Positions 43,112 through 52,595 are shown, counted from the first letter of the stretch. The stretch: DNA of 64,000 bases from Pseudomonas sp. B28(2017) (GCF_002113025.1 NZ_NEJH01000012.1:62001-126000); one strand, 5' to 3'. Made by a program: numbers and translations. The notes: a model not told the origin generated them from the sequence alone.

Positions 43112-43345
43112 TCAGCGGCTACTGGAGCCCTTGTCTTGCTCGAGATGGGCCTGGCTGCAATACCACCGTTGGTCGAGGCTCAGCGCGCGGTCACGGGGCA
43201 GGTGAACGCCGCAATGGGCGCAACGGACCATGGGTGCCGCTTCCCGCTCGGCAGGGGGCCTGGGGGTGGAAGCCTGCCCCTTGAACTTACGCCAGAACCA
43301 TACTGCAGCGGCAATCAGGGCAATCCAGAACAATAAACGAAGCAT
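43112..43345 (-). CDS. PP0621-type small membrane protein with zinc ribbon
   Basis: The 77-residue protein has one N-terminal membrane helix (LRLLFWIALIAAAVWFWRKF) and a cytoplasmic tail with CAHCGVHLPRDRA and WYCSQAHL, which may hold a metal. I recall a family named after P. putida PP0621 at this place, always next to pilS. Its job is unknown. It is upstream of the pilS remnant on the same strand. Confidence 0.8.
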   Translation of the reverse strand: MLRLLFWIALIAAAVWFWRKFKGQASTPRPPAEREAAPMVRCAHCGVHLPRDRALSLDQRWYCSQAHLEQDKGSSSR

Positions 43346-43423
43346 GGTGAGCTGCTATTCGACGGATGATCCGGCAGTTTAGCCAAGGACCTGTCAGGCG
43401 CACAGTGCAATAAATCGCCGAAA

Positions 43424-43457
43424 CAAAAAAGGGAGACTCGAAAGTCTCCCTTTTTGC
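43424..43457. terminator. bidirectional terminator after bamD
   Basis: GGGAGACT-CGAA-AGTCTCCC is flanked by A-run and T-run, so it works on both strands. It separates bamD from the PP0621-type gene, 20 bases beyond the bamD stop. Confidence 0.93.
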
Positions 43458-43469
43458 ACAACCCGGGTG

Positions 43470-44492
43470 TCAGTCGAACACGCCGAAGGTCATGTAGCTG
43501 AACCACGAACGGTCGCTGTTGTTGCCTTCCGCTTCGTGATCTTCTTCTTCGACCGCGTCGCCATTATTGTCTTTAGGCTTGAGTTCGGCCGGGATTGCAT
43601 CTTTGGCGTCCTGGAACTGCCTCTGCACGTCCTGGTTGGCGCGGGTTTCGCCCGGTGGCAGCGGCGGACGGGACTCGATCAGGCCCAGGGTCGCCTTGCT
43701 CAGCCACGAACGGTTGTCGGCTTCGGCCACGGTCGGCACGAACTGACCGTCCACCAGCGTCGGGTGGTTCGGGTAGTTGAGCTTCAGGGTTTCCAGGCTG
43801 GTGGCAGCCAGTTCGTCCAGGTGCAGGCGCTGGTAGGACTCGGTCATCACCGCCAGGCCGTCGCCGACCGAAGGGGTTTCCTGGAAGTTTTCCACCACGT
43901 AACGACCGCGGTTCGCGGCGGCGACATAGGCCTGACGGGTCAGGTAGTAGTCGGCCACGTGAATTTCGTAGGCTGCCAGCAGGTTGCGCAGATAAATCAT
44001 GCGCTGCTTGGCGTCTGGTGCGTAGCGGCTGTTCGGGAAGCGGCTGGTCAGCTGGGCGAACTCGTTGTAGGAGTCGCGGGCGGCGCCCGGGTCACGCTTG
44101 GTCATGTCCAGCGGCAGGAAGCGCGCCAGCAGGCCGACGTCCTGGTCGAAAGAAGTCAGGCCCTTGAGGTAGTAGGCGTAATCGACGTTCGGATGCTGTG
44201 GGTGCAGGCGAATGAAGCGTTCCGCAGCGGACTTGGCCGCTTCTGGCTCGGTGTTCTTGTAGTTCGCGTAGATGAGTTCGAGTTGTGCCTGATCGGCATA
44301 ACGACCGAACGGATAACGCGATTCCAGAGCCTTCAGCTTGGCGATGGCACTGGTGTAGCTACTGTTGTCCAGGTCATTTTGAGCCTGTTGGTACAGCTCG
44401 ACTTCACTGAGGTTTTCGTCTACGACTTCCTTCGATGAGCAAGCAGCGGTCAATGCGAGGATGGCGATCAGCAGCAGGTGTTTCACTTGCAT
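43470..44492 (-). CDS. bamD: outer membrane assembly lipoprotein BamD
   Basis: The 340-residue lipoprotein is a core part of the BAM complex that inserts barrel proteins in the outer membrane. The lipobox is LTAACS with Cys at residue 18. Tetratricopeptide-type helices follow ([20 protein letters not shown], then [20 protein letters not shown]). The C-terminal tail after about residue 245 is an extension rich in acidic residues typical of Pseudomonas. The start at 44492 ([12 protein letters not shown]) is clear. It is divergent from rluD. Confidence 0.94.
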   Translation of the reverse strand: MQVKHLLLIAILALTAACSSKEVVDENLSEVELYQQAQNDLDNSSYTSAIAKLKALESRYPFGRYADQAQLELIYANYKNTEPEAAKSAAERFIRLHPQHPNVDYAYYLKGLTSFDQDVGLLARFLPLDMTKRDPGAARDSYNEFAQLTSRFPNSRYAPDAKQRMIYLRNLLAAYEIHVADYYLTRQAYVAAANRGRYVVENFQETPSVGDGLAVMTESYQRLHLDELAATSLETLKLNYPNHPTLVDGQFVPTVAEADNRSWLSKATLGLIESRPPLPPGETRANQDVQRQFQDAKDAIPAELKPKDNNGDAVEEEDHEAEGNNSDRSWFSYMTFGVFD

Positions 44493-44643
44493 GGCGGCTT
44501 GCGTCCCTATGACGGCCGCTGTCTTGGGCGTGGCCGTCCTGTTATGATGAGCGCCCCGTTGAATAGCCTCGGGGCAAAAGACGCCGTATTTAACCACAAG
44601 CGCGCAGCCGAAACCAAAGGCTGTGCCGACGCCTAGTCTGAGC

Positions 44644-45606
44644 ATGTCCGATAAAATTGAACTCCGCGCAGAGGTGCCGTCCGAATTGGGCGGCCAACGC
44701 CTCGATCAAGTCGCCGCACAATTATTCGCTGAGCACTCGCGCTCGCGCCTTTCCGCCTGGATCAAAGACGGCCGCCTGACTGTGGATGGGGCGGTTATCC
44801 GCCCGCGAGACATCGTCCATGGTGGCGCCATCCTTGAGCTGACTGCCGAGCAGGAAGCTCAGGGCGAATGGGTCGCTCAAGACATTGCCCTGGACATCGT
44901 CTATGAAGACGACGACATCCTGGTGATCAACAAGCCTGCGGGCCTGGTGGTGCACCCGGCTGCCGGTCACGCTGATGGCACCTTGCTCAACGCCTTGCTG
45001 CACCACGTGCCGGGCATCATCAATGTGCCCCGCGCCGGTATCGTGCATCGCCTGGACAAGGACACCACCGGTCTGATGGTGGTGGCCAAGACCATTCAAG
45101 CGCAGACGCAGCTGGTTGCACAGTTGCAGAGCCGCAGCGTCAGCCGGATCTACGAGTGTATCGTGATCGGTGTGGTGACAGCCGGTGGCAAGATCAATGC
45201 GCCGATCGGTCGTCATGGCCAGCAGCGCCAGCGCATGGCCGTGATGGAAGGTGGCAAGCAAGCCGTCAGCCATTACCGCGTGCTCGAGCGCTTCCGCTCC
45301 CACACTCACGTGCGGGTGAAGCTGGAAACCGGTCGTACGCACCAGATTCGCGTGCACATGGCGCACATCAACTTCCCGTTGGTCGGAGATCCTGCCTACG
45401 GCGGTCGCTTCCGCATTCCACCGGCGGCCAACCCGAGCATGGTCGAATCCCTGAAAAACTTCCCGCGTCAGGCGCTGCATGCGCGTTTCCTGGAGCTGGA
45501 TCATCCAACCACCGGTCAGCGCATGAGCTGGGAATCACCGTTGCCGGAAGATTTCGTCTGGTTGCTGACCCTGCTCAAGCAAGACCGCGAGGCGTTCATC
45601 GGATGA
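44644..45606 (+). CDS. rluD: 23S rRNA pseudouridine synthase RluD
   Basis: The 320-residue enzyme makes pseudouridines 1911, 1915 and 1917 in helix 69 of 23S rRNA. An N-terminal S4 domain (about 15-75, with [21 protein letters not shown]) precedes the RluA-type catalytic domain, whose aspartate lies in [18 protein letters not shown]. The [14 protein letters not shown] motif is also present. The start at 44644 is chosen over one seven codons upstream. Its stop overlaps the pgeF start (ATGA). Confidence 0.94.
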   Translation: MSDKIELRAEVPSELGGQRLDQVAAQLFAEHSRSRLSAWIKDGRLTVDGAVIRPRDIVHGGAILELTAEQEAQGEWVAQDIALDIVYEDDDILVINKPAGLVVHPAAGHADGTLLNALLHHVPGIINVPRAGIVHRLDKDTTGLMVVAKTIQAQTQLVAQLQSRSVSRIYECIVIGVVTAGGKINAPIGRHGQQRQRMAVMEGGKQAVSHYRVLERFRSHTHVRVKLETGRTHQIRVHMAHINFPLVGDPAYGGRFRIPPAANPSMVESLKNFPRQALHARFLELDHPTTGQRMSWESPLPEDFVWLLTLLKQDREAFIG

Positions 45607-46328
45607 GTGACTGGCTGATTCCTGACTGGCCCGCGCCGGCCGGGGTCAAAGCCTGTGTCACCACCCGTGCGGGTGGCGTCAGTGTGGCGCCGTTCGACAG
45701 CCTCAACCTTGGCGATCACGTCGACGACAGCCCTGAAGCAGTTGCCGAGAATCGCCGTCGCCTCACCGATCACTTTTCCATTCAACCGGCCTGGCTGCAG
45801 CAGGTCCATGGCATTGCCGTGGCCCATGCGGACCCAAGTCAGGTGGTCACTGCCGATGCCAGTTGGACGTCGACACCCGGTATCGCCTGTGCGGCGATGA
45901 CGGCCGATTGCCTGCCGGTATTGTTTTGCGACCGTGCCGGGACTCGCGTTGCAGCGGCCCATGCCGGTTGGCGCGGGTTGGCGGCGGGTGTGCTGGAGGC
46001 CACCCTCGACAGTCTGGCCGTACCACCCGGCGAGGTGCTGGTGTGGCTCGGTCCGGCCATTGGTCCACAAGCGTTTGAAGTCGGCCCGGAAGTACGCGAA
46101 ACCTTCGTGCAGCAACTGCCTCAAGCCGCAGAAGCCTTCGTGCCAAGTCAAAACCCCGGCAAGTTCATGGCCGACATCTATATGCTGGCCCGCTTGCGTC
46201 TGGCGGCTCGCGGTGTAACGGCTGTCTATGGTGGCGGTTTCTGCACCGTGACCGATCCGCGCTTCTTTTCTTATCGCCGTGCGCCCCGCACTGGCCGATT
46301 CGCCTCCCTGATCTGGCTTGACCGCTAA
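45603..46328 (+). CDS. pgeF: purine nucleoside/peptidoglycan-editing protein PgeF (YfiH)
   Basis: The 241-residue laccase-domain protein contains TADCLPVLFCDRAG, AAHAGWRGLAAGV and the GGGFCTVTD region, whose His and Cys residues bind zinc. Family members prevent wrong amino acids at the first position of peptidoglycan stems and have also been shown to act on purine nucleosides. It is coupled to rluD by an ATGA overlap, as in most proteobacteria. Confidence 0.92.
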   Translation: MSDWLIPDWPAPAGVKACVTTRAGGVSVAPFDSLNLGDHVDDSPEAVAENRRRLTDHFSIQPAWLQQVHGIAVAHADPSQVVTADASWTSTPGIACAAMTADCLPVLFCDRAGTRVAAAHAGWRGLAAGVLEATLDSLAVPPGEVLVWLGPAIGPQAFEVGPEVRETFVQQLPQAAEAFVPSQNPGKFMADIYMLARLRLAARGVTAVYGGGFCTVTDPRFFSYRRAPRTGRFASLIWLDR

Positions 46329-46358
46329 ACTCCTCTGACCTGCGTCAACTGCACGACG

Positions 46359-46386
46359 CTTGAAACTCCCAGAATCGACCACATCT
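46359..46386 (+). promoter_or_regulatory. sigma-32 heat-shock promoter of clpB
   Basis: CTTGAAA (46359-46365) and CCACATCT (46379-46386) are 13 bases apart. The consensus is CTTGAAA-N11-16-CCCCATNT, so only one fixed base differs. It is about 70 bases before the clpB start. Confidence 0.8.
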
Positions 46387-46458
46387 ATTGTGCTATCTGG
46401 CAGGTTTCTTCATTCAGGATGTTTCATAGGTCCGGCCTGCTCAAAAGGAAGGTGACCC

Positions 46459-49023
46459 ATGCGTATAGACCGTTTAACCAGCAAATTGCAGTTAGCGTTG
46501 TCCGATGCCCAATCCCTGGCCGTCGGCCACGATCATCCGGCCATTGAACCGGCACACTTGATGCAGGCCTTGCTCGAACAGCAGGGCGGCTCGATCAAGC
46601 CCCTGCTGATGCAGGTGGGCTTCGACGTCAACAGCCTGCGTAAAGAGCTGACCAAAGAGCTCGACCAGCTACCGAAAATCCAGAACCCGACCGGTGACGT
46701 GAATATGTCGCAGGATCTGGCGCGCCTGCTCAATCAGGCCGATCGTCTGGCGCAACAGAAAGGCGACCAATTCATCTCCAGCGAGCTGGTGTTGCTCGCC
46801 GCGATGGATGAGAACAGCAAGCTCGGCAAGCTGTTGCTCGGCCAGGGTGTGAGCAAGAAAGCCCTGGAAAATGCGATCAACAACCTGCGCGGTGGCGAGG
46901 CCGTCAACGACCCTAACCACGAAGAATCCCGTCAGGCTCTGGATAAATACACCGTCGACCTGACCAAGCGCGCCGAAGACGGCAAGCTCGATCCGGTAAT
47001 CGGCCGTGACGATGAAATTCGCCGGACCATCCAGGTCCTGCAACGTCGTACCAAGAACAACCCGGTGCTGATCGGTGAGCCTGGCGTGGGTAAAACCGCC
47101 ATCGCCGAAGGCCTGGCCCAACGCATCATCAATGGCGAAGTGCCGGATGGCCTCAAGGGCAAGCGCCTGTTGTCCCTGGACATGGGGGCGCTGATTGCCG
47201 GTGCCAAGTATCGCGGTGAGTTTGAAGAGCGGCTCAAGGCGTTGCTCAATGAACTGTCGAAGCAGGAAGGGCAGATCATTCTGTTCATCGACGAACTGCA
47301 CACCATGGTCGGCGCCGGCAAGGGCGAAGGCTCGATGGATGCGGGCAACATGCTCAAGCCGGCCCTGGCCCGCGGTGAGCTGCACTGCGTGGGCGCCACG
47401 ACGCTCAACGAGTACCGCCAATACATAGAGAAGGACGCCGCTCTCGAGCGACGTTTCCAGAAAGTGCTGGTGGATGAACCGAGCGAAGAAGACACCATCG
47501 CCATCCTGCGTGGCCTCAAGGAACGCTATGAGGTTCACCACAAGGTGGCGATCACCGACGGCGCGATCATTGCTGCGGCCAAACTCAGTCATCGTTACAT
47601 CACTGACCGGCAGTTGCCGGACAAGGCCATCGACCTGATCGATGAAGCGGCCAGCCGCATCCGCATGGAGATCGACTCCAAGCCGGAAGTACTGGACCGT
47701 CTGGAGCGTCGCCTTATTCAGTTGAAGGTGGAATCCCAGGCACTGAAGAAAGAAAGCGACGATGCGGCGAAGAAGCGTCTGGAAAAACTGCAGGACGAAA
47801 TCGCTCGTCATGAGCGCGAGTACTCGGATCTCGAAGAAATCTGGAATTCGGAAAAAGCCGAAGTCCAGGGTTCTGCACAGATCCAGCAGAAAATCGAGCA
47901 GTCCCGCCAGGAGCTGGAAGCGGCCCGTCGCAAAGGTGACCTGAACCGCATGGCCGAGTTGCAGTACGGGGTGATCCCGGACCTGGAGCGCAGCCTGCAA
48001 ATGGTCGACCAGCATGGCAAAAGCGAGAACCAGTTGCTGCGCAGCAAGGTGACTGAGGAAGAAATCGCCGAAGTCGTATCGAAGTGGACCGGTATTCCGG
48101 TGTCGAAGATGCTCGAAGGCGAGCGCGAAAAACTGATGAAGATGGAAAGCCTGTTGCACCAGCGTGTGATTGGCCAGGAAGAAGCGGTGGTCGCGGTTTC
48201 CAATGCGGTGCGGCGTTCCCGCGCCGGATTGGCCGATCCGAATCGTCCAAGTGGTTCGTTCATGTTTCTCGGCCCGACCGGTGTCGGTAAAACCGAATTG
48301 TGCAAGGCGCTGGCCGAATTCCTCTTCGATACCGAAGAGGCGATGGTGCGGATAGACATGTCCGAGTTCATGGAGAAGCATTCCGTGGCTCGCCTGATCG
48401 GTGCGCCACCGGGCTACGTGGGGTATGAGGAGGGCGGTTACCTGACCGAGGCCGTGCGTCGCAAGCCGTATTCGGTGATCCTGATGGATGAGGTCGAGAA
48501 AGCGCACCCGGATGTGTTCAACATCTTGCTGCAAGTGCTCGAAGACGGTCGTCTGACCGATAGCCATGGCCGCACGGTGGATTTCAAGAATACTGTGATT
48601 GTCATGACCTCCAACCTGGGCTCGGTACAGATCCAGGAACTGGTCGGTGATCGTGAGGCGCAGCGTGCAGCGGTGATGGATGCGATTTCCAGCCACTTCC
48701 GGCCGGAGTTCATCAACCGGGTCGATGAAGTGGTGATCTTCGAGCCGTTGGCGCGGGATCAGATCGCCGGCATTACCGAGATCCAGTTGGGTCGTCTGCG
48801 CAGCCGCCTGACCGAACGGGAGCTGAAGCTTGAGCTCAGCCCTGAAGCCATGGACAAGCTGATTGCGGTCGGTTACGACCCGGTGTACGGCGCACGGCCG
48901 CTCAAACGAGCGATCCAGCGCTGGATCGAGAACCCGCTGGCGCAGTTGATCCTGTCCGGTCGATTCATGCCGGGCGACACGGCACATGGCGTGGTGGAAA
49001 ACGACGAAATCGTCTTCGTCTGA
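46459..49023 (+). CDS. clpB: ATP-dependent disaggregase ClpB
   Basis: The 854-residue Hsp100 protein works with DnaK to dissolve protein aggregates. An N-domain (about 1-145) is followed by two AAA+ modules: the first with GEPGVGKTA and the pore loop [12 protein letters not shown], the second with GPTGVGKTE and GYVGYEEGG. Between them lies the middle coiled-coil domain (about 405-525) found only in ClpB. AAGGA lies before the start. A sigma-32 promoter precedes it, and a strong terminator follows, so it is a single heat-shock gene. Confidence 0.97.
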   Translation: MRIDRLTSKLQLALSDAQSLAVGHDHPAIEPAHLMQALLEQQGGSIKPLLMQVGFDVNSLRKELTKELDQLPKIQNPTGDVNMSQDLARLLNQADRLAQQKGDQFISSELVLLAAMDENSKLGKLLLGQGVSKKALENAINNLRGGEAVNDPNHEESRQALDKYTVDLTKRAEDGKLDPVIGRDDEIRRTIQVLQRRTKNNPVLIGEPGVGKTAIAEGLAQRIINGEVPDGLKGKRLLSLDMGALIAGAKYRGEFEERLKALLNELSKQEGQIILFIDELHTMVGAGKGEGSMDAGNMLKPALARGELHCVGATTLNEYRQYIEKDAALERRFQKVLVDEPSEEDTIAILRGLKERYEVHHKVAITDGAIIAAAKLSHRYITDRQLPDKAIDLIDEAASRIRMEIDSKPEVLDRLERRLIQLKVESQALKKESDDAAKKRLEKLQDEIARHEREYSDLEEIWNSEKAEVQGSAQIQQKIEQSRQELEAARRKGDLNRMAELQYGVIPDLERSLQMVDQHGKSENQLLRSKVTEEEIAEVVSKWTGIPVSKMLEGEREKLMKMESLLHQRVIGQEEAVVAVSNAVRRSRAGLADPNRPSGSFMFLGPTGVGKTELCKALAEFLFDTEEAMVRIDMSEFMEKHSVARLIGAPPGYVGYEEGGYLTEAVRRKPYSVILMDEVEKAHPDVFNILLQVLEDGRLTDSHGRTVDFKNTVIVMTSNLGSVQIQELVGDREAQRAAVMDAISSHFRPEFINRVDEVVIFEPLARDQIAGITEIQLGRLRSRLTERELKLELSPEAMDKLIAVGYDPVYGARPLKRAIQRWIENPLAQLILSGRFMPGDTAHGVVENDEIVFV

Positions 49024-49044
49024 TCCAGATCGGCAACAAAATTG

Positions 49045-49073
49045 AAAAGGCCTCGCATTGCGAGGCCTTTTTT
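49045..49073 (+). terminator. intrinsic terminator of clpB
   Basis: AAAAGGCCTCGC-ATT-GCGAGGCCTTTTTTT forms a perfect stem with a T-run, 20 bases after the stop. Confidence 0.95.
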
Positions 49074-49323
49074 TCGTTAGGCTGTTGAACTCAAAGGAAA
49101 AGCCTTGTAAAGTGCGCCCCGCAGTAAGTCACCCGCCAGGGTTTCCGCTCACCAGGCAGGAATCCAAAATAAGTTGCAAATCATTAACTTGAAAGCAATT
49201 TAGGGGGTTGACAGAGGTTCTGAAGATTGTAGAATAGCGCGCCTCAGACACACGAACGCAGCGATGCGAACGGGTTGAAGAGAACGCAGTAAAGCTTCAA
49301 AGTTGTAAATTGAAATATGTAGT
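49074..49323. other. promoter region of the tRNA cluster
   Basis: The 250 bases before the tRNA-Asn gene turn AT-rich near 49160-49240. TTGACA at 49207-49212 and TAGAAT at 49230-49235 make a near-consensus sigma-70 promoter with a 17-base spacer. Confidence 0.65.
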
Positions 49324-49399
49324 TCCGTGATAGCTCAGTCGGTAGAGCAAATGACTGTTAATCATTGGGTCCCAGGTTCGAGTCCTGGTCACGGAGCCA
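49324..49399 (+). tRNA. tRNA-Asn (GTT anticodon)
   Basis: The 76-base gene begins TCCGTGA and ends TCACGGAGCCA, with the acceptor stem fully paired. The anticodon loop CTGTTAA gives GTT, and the T arm holds GGTTCGAGTCC. CCA is encoded. Confidence 0.97.
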
Positions 49400-49408
49400 A
49401 TTTCAAAC

Positions 49409-49485
49409 CGGGGTATAGCGCAGTCCGGTAGCGCGCCTGCTTTGGGAGCAGGATGTCAGGAGTTCGAATCCCCTTACCCCGACCA
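49409..49485 (+). tRNA. tRNA-Pro (TGG anticodon), copy 1
   Basis: The 77-base gene begins CGGGGTA and ends TACCCCGACCA. The anticodon loop TTTGGGA gives TGG. It is identical over its whole length to the copy at 49662-49738. Confidence 0.97.
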
Positions 49486-49490
49486 TTTTT

Positions 49491-49566
49491 GGGTCGTTAG
49501 CTCAGTTGGTAGAGCAGTTGGCTTTTAACCAATTGGTCGTAGGTTCGAATCCCACACGACCCACCA
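49491..49566 (+). tRNA. tRNA-Lys (TTT anticodon)
   Basis: The 76-base gene begins GGGTCGT and ends ACGACCCACCA. The anticodon loop CTTTTAA gives TTT. In P. aeruginosa the tRNA-Lys gene near clpB is an integration site for large genomic islands; here no island follows it. Confidence 0.97.
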
Positions 49567-49631
49567 TTTTTGAAACCAGGTAACACTGGGATCGAATCTT
49601 AAGATCAGACGCCAAAAGCTCTGTTCGCAGA

Positions 49632-49659
49632 AGGCGCCTCTTGAAGGTGCCTTTTTTTT
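49632..49659 (+). terminator. intrinsic terminator directly before the second tRNA-Pro
   Basis: AGGCGCCT and AGGTGCCT pair around CTTGA, followed by eight T residues. It ends two bases before the second tRNA-Pro gene, an unusual place. Confidence 0.8.
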
Positions 49660-49661
49660 AC

Positions 49662-49738
49662 CGGGGTATAGCGCAGTCCGGTAGCGCGCCTGCTTTGGGA
49701 GCAGGATGTCAGGAGTTCGAATCCCCTTACCCCGACCA
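49662..49738 (+). tRNA. tRNA-Pro (TGG anticodon), copy 2
   Basis: The 77 bases equal copy 1 at 49409-49485. It begins two bases after a T-run terminator, so it must depend on read-through or its own promoter. A terminator follows at 49742. Confidence 0.97.
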
Positions 49739-49741
49739 TAT

Positions 49742-49779
49742 TAAAAATCCTCGTATCGAAAGATACGGGGATTTTTTTT
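49742..49779 (+). terminator. intrinsic terminator after the tRNA cluster
   Basis: AAAAATCC, CGTATC-GAAA-GATACG and GGATTTTTTTT form a long hairpin with a T-run directly after the second tRNA-Pro gene. Confidence 0.9.
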
Positions 49780-49813
49780 GTCCAAAAGATCTCATACGCA
49801 CCGCAAAAGCAAC

Positions 49814-49851
49814 TGTGGTAGCAAGCTGCCCGGAGCCGGCTCGCTACCACA
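49814..49851. repeat. REP-like palindrome, variant
   Basis: TGTGGTAGC and GCTACCACA bound a 20-base inner part containing AAGCTGCCCGGAGCCGGCTC. It is a variant arm type (GTGGTAGC rather than GTGGGAGC), just after the ndh stop. Confidence 0.65.
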
Positions 49852-49860
49852 GGTTTTATA

Positions 49861-51159
49861 TCAATGCAGCTTCAAGCGCGGCTCGGTGCCGCGACCGATC
49901 TTGCTGCCCAGCATCAGCATCGCCGTGCGGAACGGTCCGTACAACGCCATCTGGTGCATGCGGTACAGCGACACGTAGAACATCCGCGCCAGCCAGCCTT
50001 CGAGCATTACGCTGCCGGTGAGGTTGCCCATCAAGTTACCCACAGCCGAAAAACGCGACAGCGAGATCAGTGAGCCGTAGTCGGTGTACTTGTACTCCGG
50101 CAATGCCTTGCCTTCGATGCGCAGTTTCAGCGATTTGGCCAGCAATGAAGCCTGCTGGTGAGCGGCCTGGGCACGTGGCGGCACATTGCGGTCGCTGCCT
50201 GGTTGAGGGCAGGCGGCGCAGTCACCGAACGCGAAGATGTTCTCGTCGCGGGTGGTTTGCAGGGTCGGCAGCACTTGCAACTGATTGATGCGGTTGGTTT
50301 CCAGGCCATCGATGTCCTTGAGGAATCCCGGAGCGCGAATCCCGGCGGCCCAGACTTTCAGGCTGGCCTTGATTTCGTTGCCGTCCGCGGTGATCAGGCT
50401 GTCGGCCGTCACTTCGCTGACAGCGGCATTGGTCATGACGTTGACCCCGAGTTTCTCCAGGGTTTTATGCACAGGTCCGCCAATCCGCTCTGGCAGCGCT
50501 GGCAGGACTCGTGGTCCGGCTTCGATCAGGGTGATGTGCATGTTTTCCGGCTTGATCCGGTCAAGGCCATAGGCCGCCAGTTCATGGGCGGCGTTATGCA
50601 GCTCGGCGGCCAGCTCGACCCCGGTGGCACCGGCACCGACGATGGCCACACTGATTTGCTCGATTGTGTCGGTCTGACCGGCGTGAGCACGCAAGTAGTG
50701 GTTGAGCAGTTGCTGGTGGAAACGCTCGGCCTGTTTACGCGTGTCGAGGAACAGGCAGTGTTGCGCAGCGCCCTGGGTGCCGAAATCGTTGGTGGTGCTG
50801 CCGACGGAGATCACCAGCGAGTCGTAAGACACTTCGCGGGCTGGCACCAGTTCCAGGCCGGCTTCGTCATAGGTGGCAGCCAGCTGGATTTTTTTCTTCG
50901 CGCGATCGAGCCCGCTCATGCGCCCCAGCTGGAACTCGAAGTGGTTCCATTTGGCCTGGGCGACATAGTTGAGTTCGTCTTCGGAAGAGTTCAGGGAACC
51001 GGCCGCCACTTCGTGCAACAACGGTTTCCAGATGTGGGTCAGGTTCGCGTCGACCAGCATCACACTGGCCGTACCACGCTTGCCCAGAGTCTTACCCAGA
51101 CGGGTAGCCAACTCCAGACCGCCGGCGCCGCCGCCGACAATGACAATACGATGGGACAT
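49861..51159 (-). CDS. ndh: type II NADH:quinone oxidoreductase
   Basis: This 432-residue peripheral membrane flavoprotein passes electrons from NADH to ubiquinone without pumping protons. The FAD fold shows HRIVIVGGGAGGLELATRL and the NADH fold VAIVGAGATGVELAAEL. The second FAD motif is NIFAFGDCAACPQPG. A C-terminal amphipathic helix region (GWLARMFYVSLYRMHQMAL) binds the membrane. The ATG at 51159 is preferred over one 12 codons upstream. It follows a DUF3094 gene on the same strand. Confidence 0.92.
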   Translation of the reverse strand: MSHRIVIVGGGAGGLELATRLGKTLGKRGTASVMLVDANLTHIWKPLLHEVAAGSLNSSEDELNYVAQAKWNHFEFQLGRMSGLDRAKKKIQLAATYDEAGLELVPAREVSYDSLVISVGSTTNDFGTQGAAQHCLFLDTRKQAERFHQQLLNHYLRAHAGQTDTIEQISVAIVGAGATGVELAAELHNAAHELAAYGLDRIKPENMHITLIEAGPRVLPALPERIGGPVHKTLEKLGVNVMTNAAVSEVTADSLITADGNEIKASLKVWAAGIRAPGFLKDIDGLETNRINQLQVLPTLQTTRDENIFAFGDCAACPQPGSDRNVPPRAQAAHQQASLLAKSLKLRIEGKALPEYKYTDYGSLISLSRFSAVGNLMGNLTGSVMLEGWLARMFYVSLYRMHQMALYGPFRTAMLMLGSKIGRGTEPRLKLH

Positions 51160-51219
51160 GGGGATAACTCGCAAGGCTAAAGGAAATCGGTGCAATTACC
51201 CGAGCGAGCGCAAGGCAGC

Positions 51220-51393
51220 TCATAGCGTCAGGTAACTGATAAGGCGGCTCAACAGGCCCAGACCAATGGTCACTGCCAATACCAGTACAAGGAGCATCCA
51301 CGGCCGGAAGGGCCGGCGCTCGACTTGGTGCTGGGACAAATGCAGGTACTCTTCGACATGCTTTTGGTCGTCTGGGTTCAGGCGGCTGGTCAT
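51220..51393 (-). CDS. DUF3094 small membrane protein
   Basis: This 57-codon gene begins at the ATG at 51393, with GAGG five bases upstream, and ends at TGA at 51220. The product starts MTSRLNPDDQKHVEEYLHLS and has one C-terminal membrane helix (MLLVLVLAVTIGLGLLSRL). The pattern matches the small DUF3094 family of pseudomonads. It lies 60 bases upstream of ndh and may be cotranscribed, so a link with the respiratory enzyme is possible but unproven. Confidence 0.85.
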   Translation of the reverse strand: MTSRLNPDDQKHVEEYLHLSQHQVERRPFRPWMLLVLVLAVTIGLGLLSRLISYLTL

Positions 51394-51444
51394 AAAGGCC
51401 TCGTCAGGTAGACGTAGCTAAATGTGTAGAAGCTACAGGCTGAT

Positions 51445-51972
51445 TTAACGAACGTTGAACGGAGCATAGCCGCTGTCCGCAAGGGGCTCGACGCTCACCG
51501 TATCGTCCAGGCGAATGATTCCACTTTGTAACACTCGGGCAGTGATTCCGCCATGTCCACGCACGGCCTGAAAGGTGCCGATGCCCAGGTTGCTTTCAAG
51601 ACGCGCGCAGGGCTGGCACCAGCCGGTGGTTTCGAACGTTGCCTGGCCAATCCGGAAGCGGCGACCCTTGAGGCTGAACAGATTGATGTCACTGATAACG
51701 AGATTGCGCCGTAGATCTTCAGGCCGGACCGGATGATCGTGCGCACGCCCCATCAACGAACTGATCACCGCCAGGTGTTCCCACTGAATCAGCGTGACCT
51801 GCCGCGCATTGCGCACGCCGGGGCGGGCGTGGTCGCCGGTCAGGCCGGCCTCGAGGCGCGCTTCCACGGCCTCGAGTTCAAGCATCGGCGAGCGTGATTG
51901 CGGACGCACGCCGATCCAGCGTACACGACCTTGTTGCGGCACCTCGGCGATCAGTTCCTGTAGCGGGCTCAC
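51445..51972 (-). CDS. MOSC domain protein
   Basis: The 175-residue protein is a stand-alone MOSC domain, the C-terminal domain of molybdenum-cofactor sulphurases, which handles Moco or sulphur. The conserved cysteine lies in TTGWCQPCARLE, and the GLTGDHARPG and RNLVISDINL segments fit the family. Its start overlaps the DUF1780 stop (ATGA), so the two genes form one unit. Confidence 0.85.
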   Translation of the reverse strand: MSPLQELIAEVPQQGRVRWIGVRPQSRSPMLELEAVEARLEAGLTGDHARPGVRNARQVTLIQWEHLAVISSLMGRAHDHPVRPEDLRRNLVISDINLFSLKGRRFRIGQATFETTGWCQPCARLESNLGIGTFQAVRGHGGITARVLQSGIIRLDDTVSVEPLADSGYAPFNVR

Positions 51973-52595
51973 AGGCTGATCCCGACGTCAAAAACAATGC
52001 TGCGCCCCAGATTGCTGCGCAAGAAGTCCGGCGCATCCGGGTGAGCGAACAGCACGCGGGCAAATGTCGGCCCGACCAATGACAGCGAGCGCCAGCCCTG
52101 GCGCAAGTATTCGGTCGGCGGCGGGAAATGGCTGTTGAGGTCCAGCACTTCGCGTTTGAGGCTGGCGAAGGCAATGATGTCCAGATCACCCAGATCCATG
52201 CCGCGCTCTTTGTAGTTGTGCGCCTTTTTGCGCAAGGTCGGCGCCAATCGCAGCAAGAATTCGTTGGCGGGGATGCGTCGTGGCTTGGCTTCGCGGCGCA
52301 CCAGTTGACTTAGGGAAAACGCGCTGCGTCGACGTTGCAATTCGTCGCGCCATTCATCGTTGAGGCGTCGGCCCTCGTCGAGCACGAAGAACACCTCGAA
52401 ACTGGCATCGCGAAACAACACATCAGGCGGCTCGCCGGCGGGGGCGAATTCATCGGCACGATAGGGAATGTTCAAGCCTTGCAGCAGGCGCTGGCAGACC
52501 CAACGCTCACGCTCCCATTTGCGGGCATTGGACAGGAACGTGTTGGCTTGCTCGGCCGCGATGGTCAGCAGGCGTAAATAGTCTGAGTCATCCAT
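51969..52595 (-). CDS. DUF1780 family protein
   Basis: The 208-residue protein begins MDDSDYLRLLTIAAEQANTF at 52595; the longer open frame upstream has no family match. The core ERWVCQRLLQGLNIPYRADE and FEVFFVLDEGRRLNDEWRDE are conserved in pseudomonads, and the acidic residues suggest a nuclease-like fold, but that is speculative. It is translationally coupled to the MOSC gene. Confidence 0.8.
   Translation of the reverse strand: MDDSDYLRLLTIAAEQANTFLSNARKWERERWVCQRLLQGLNIPYRADEFAPAGEPPDVLFRDASFEVFFVLDEGRRLNDEWRDELQRRRSAFSLSQLVRREAKPRRIPANEFLLRLAPTLRKKAHNYKERGMDLGDLDIIAFASLKREVLDLNSHFPPPTEYLRQGWRSLSLVGPTFARVLFAHPDAPDFLRSNLGRSIVFDVGISL

Noticed and set aside
36635-43345. type IV pilus genes considered as type II secretion pseudopilins
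   Set aside because: The order fimT, fimU-pilV-pilW-pilX-pilE plus pilR matches pilus loci; no gspD-M genes are nearby.
46669-48987. 772-codon open frame opposite clpB
   Set aside because: Same cause: the codon bias of clpB leaves the opposite frame free of stops. No ribosome site or known motif.
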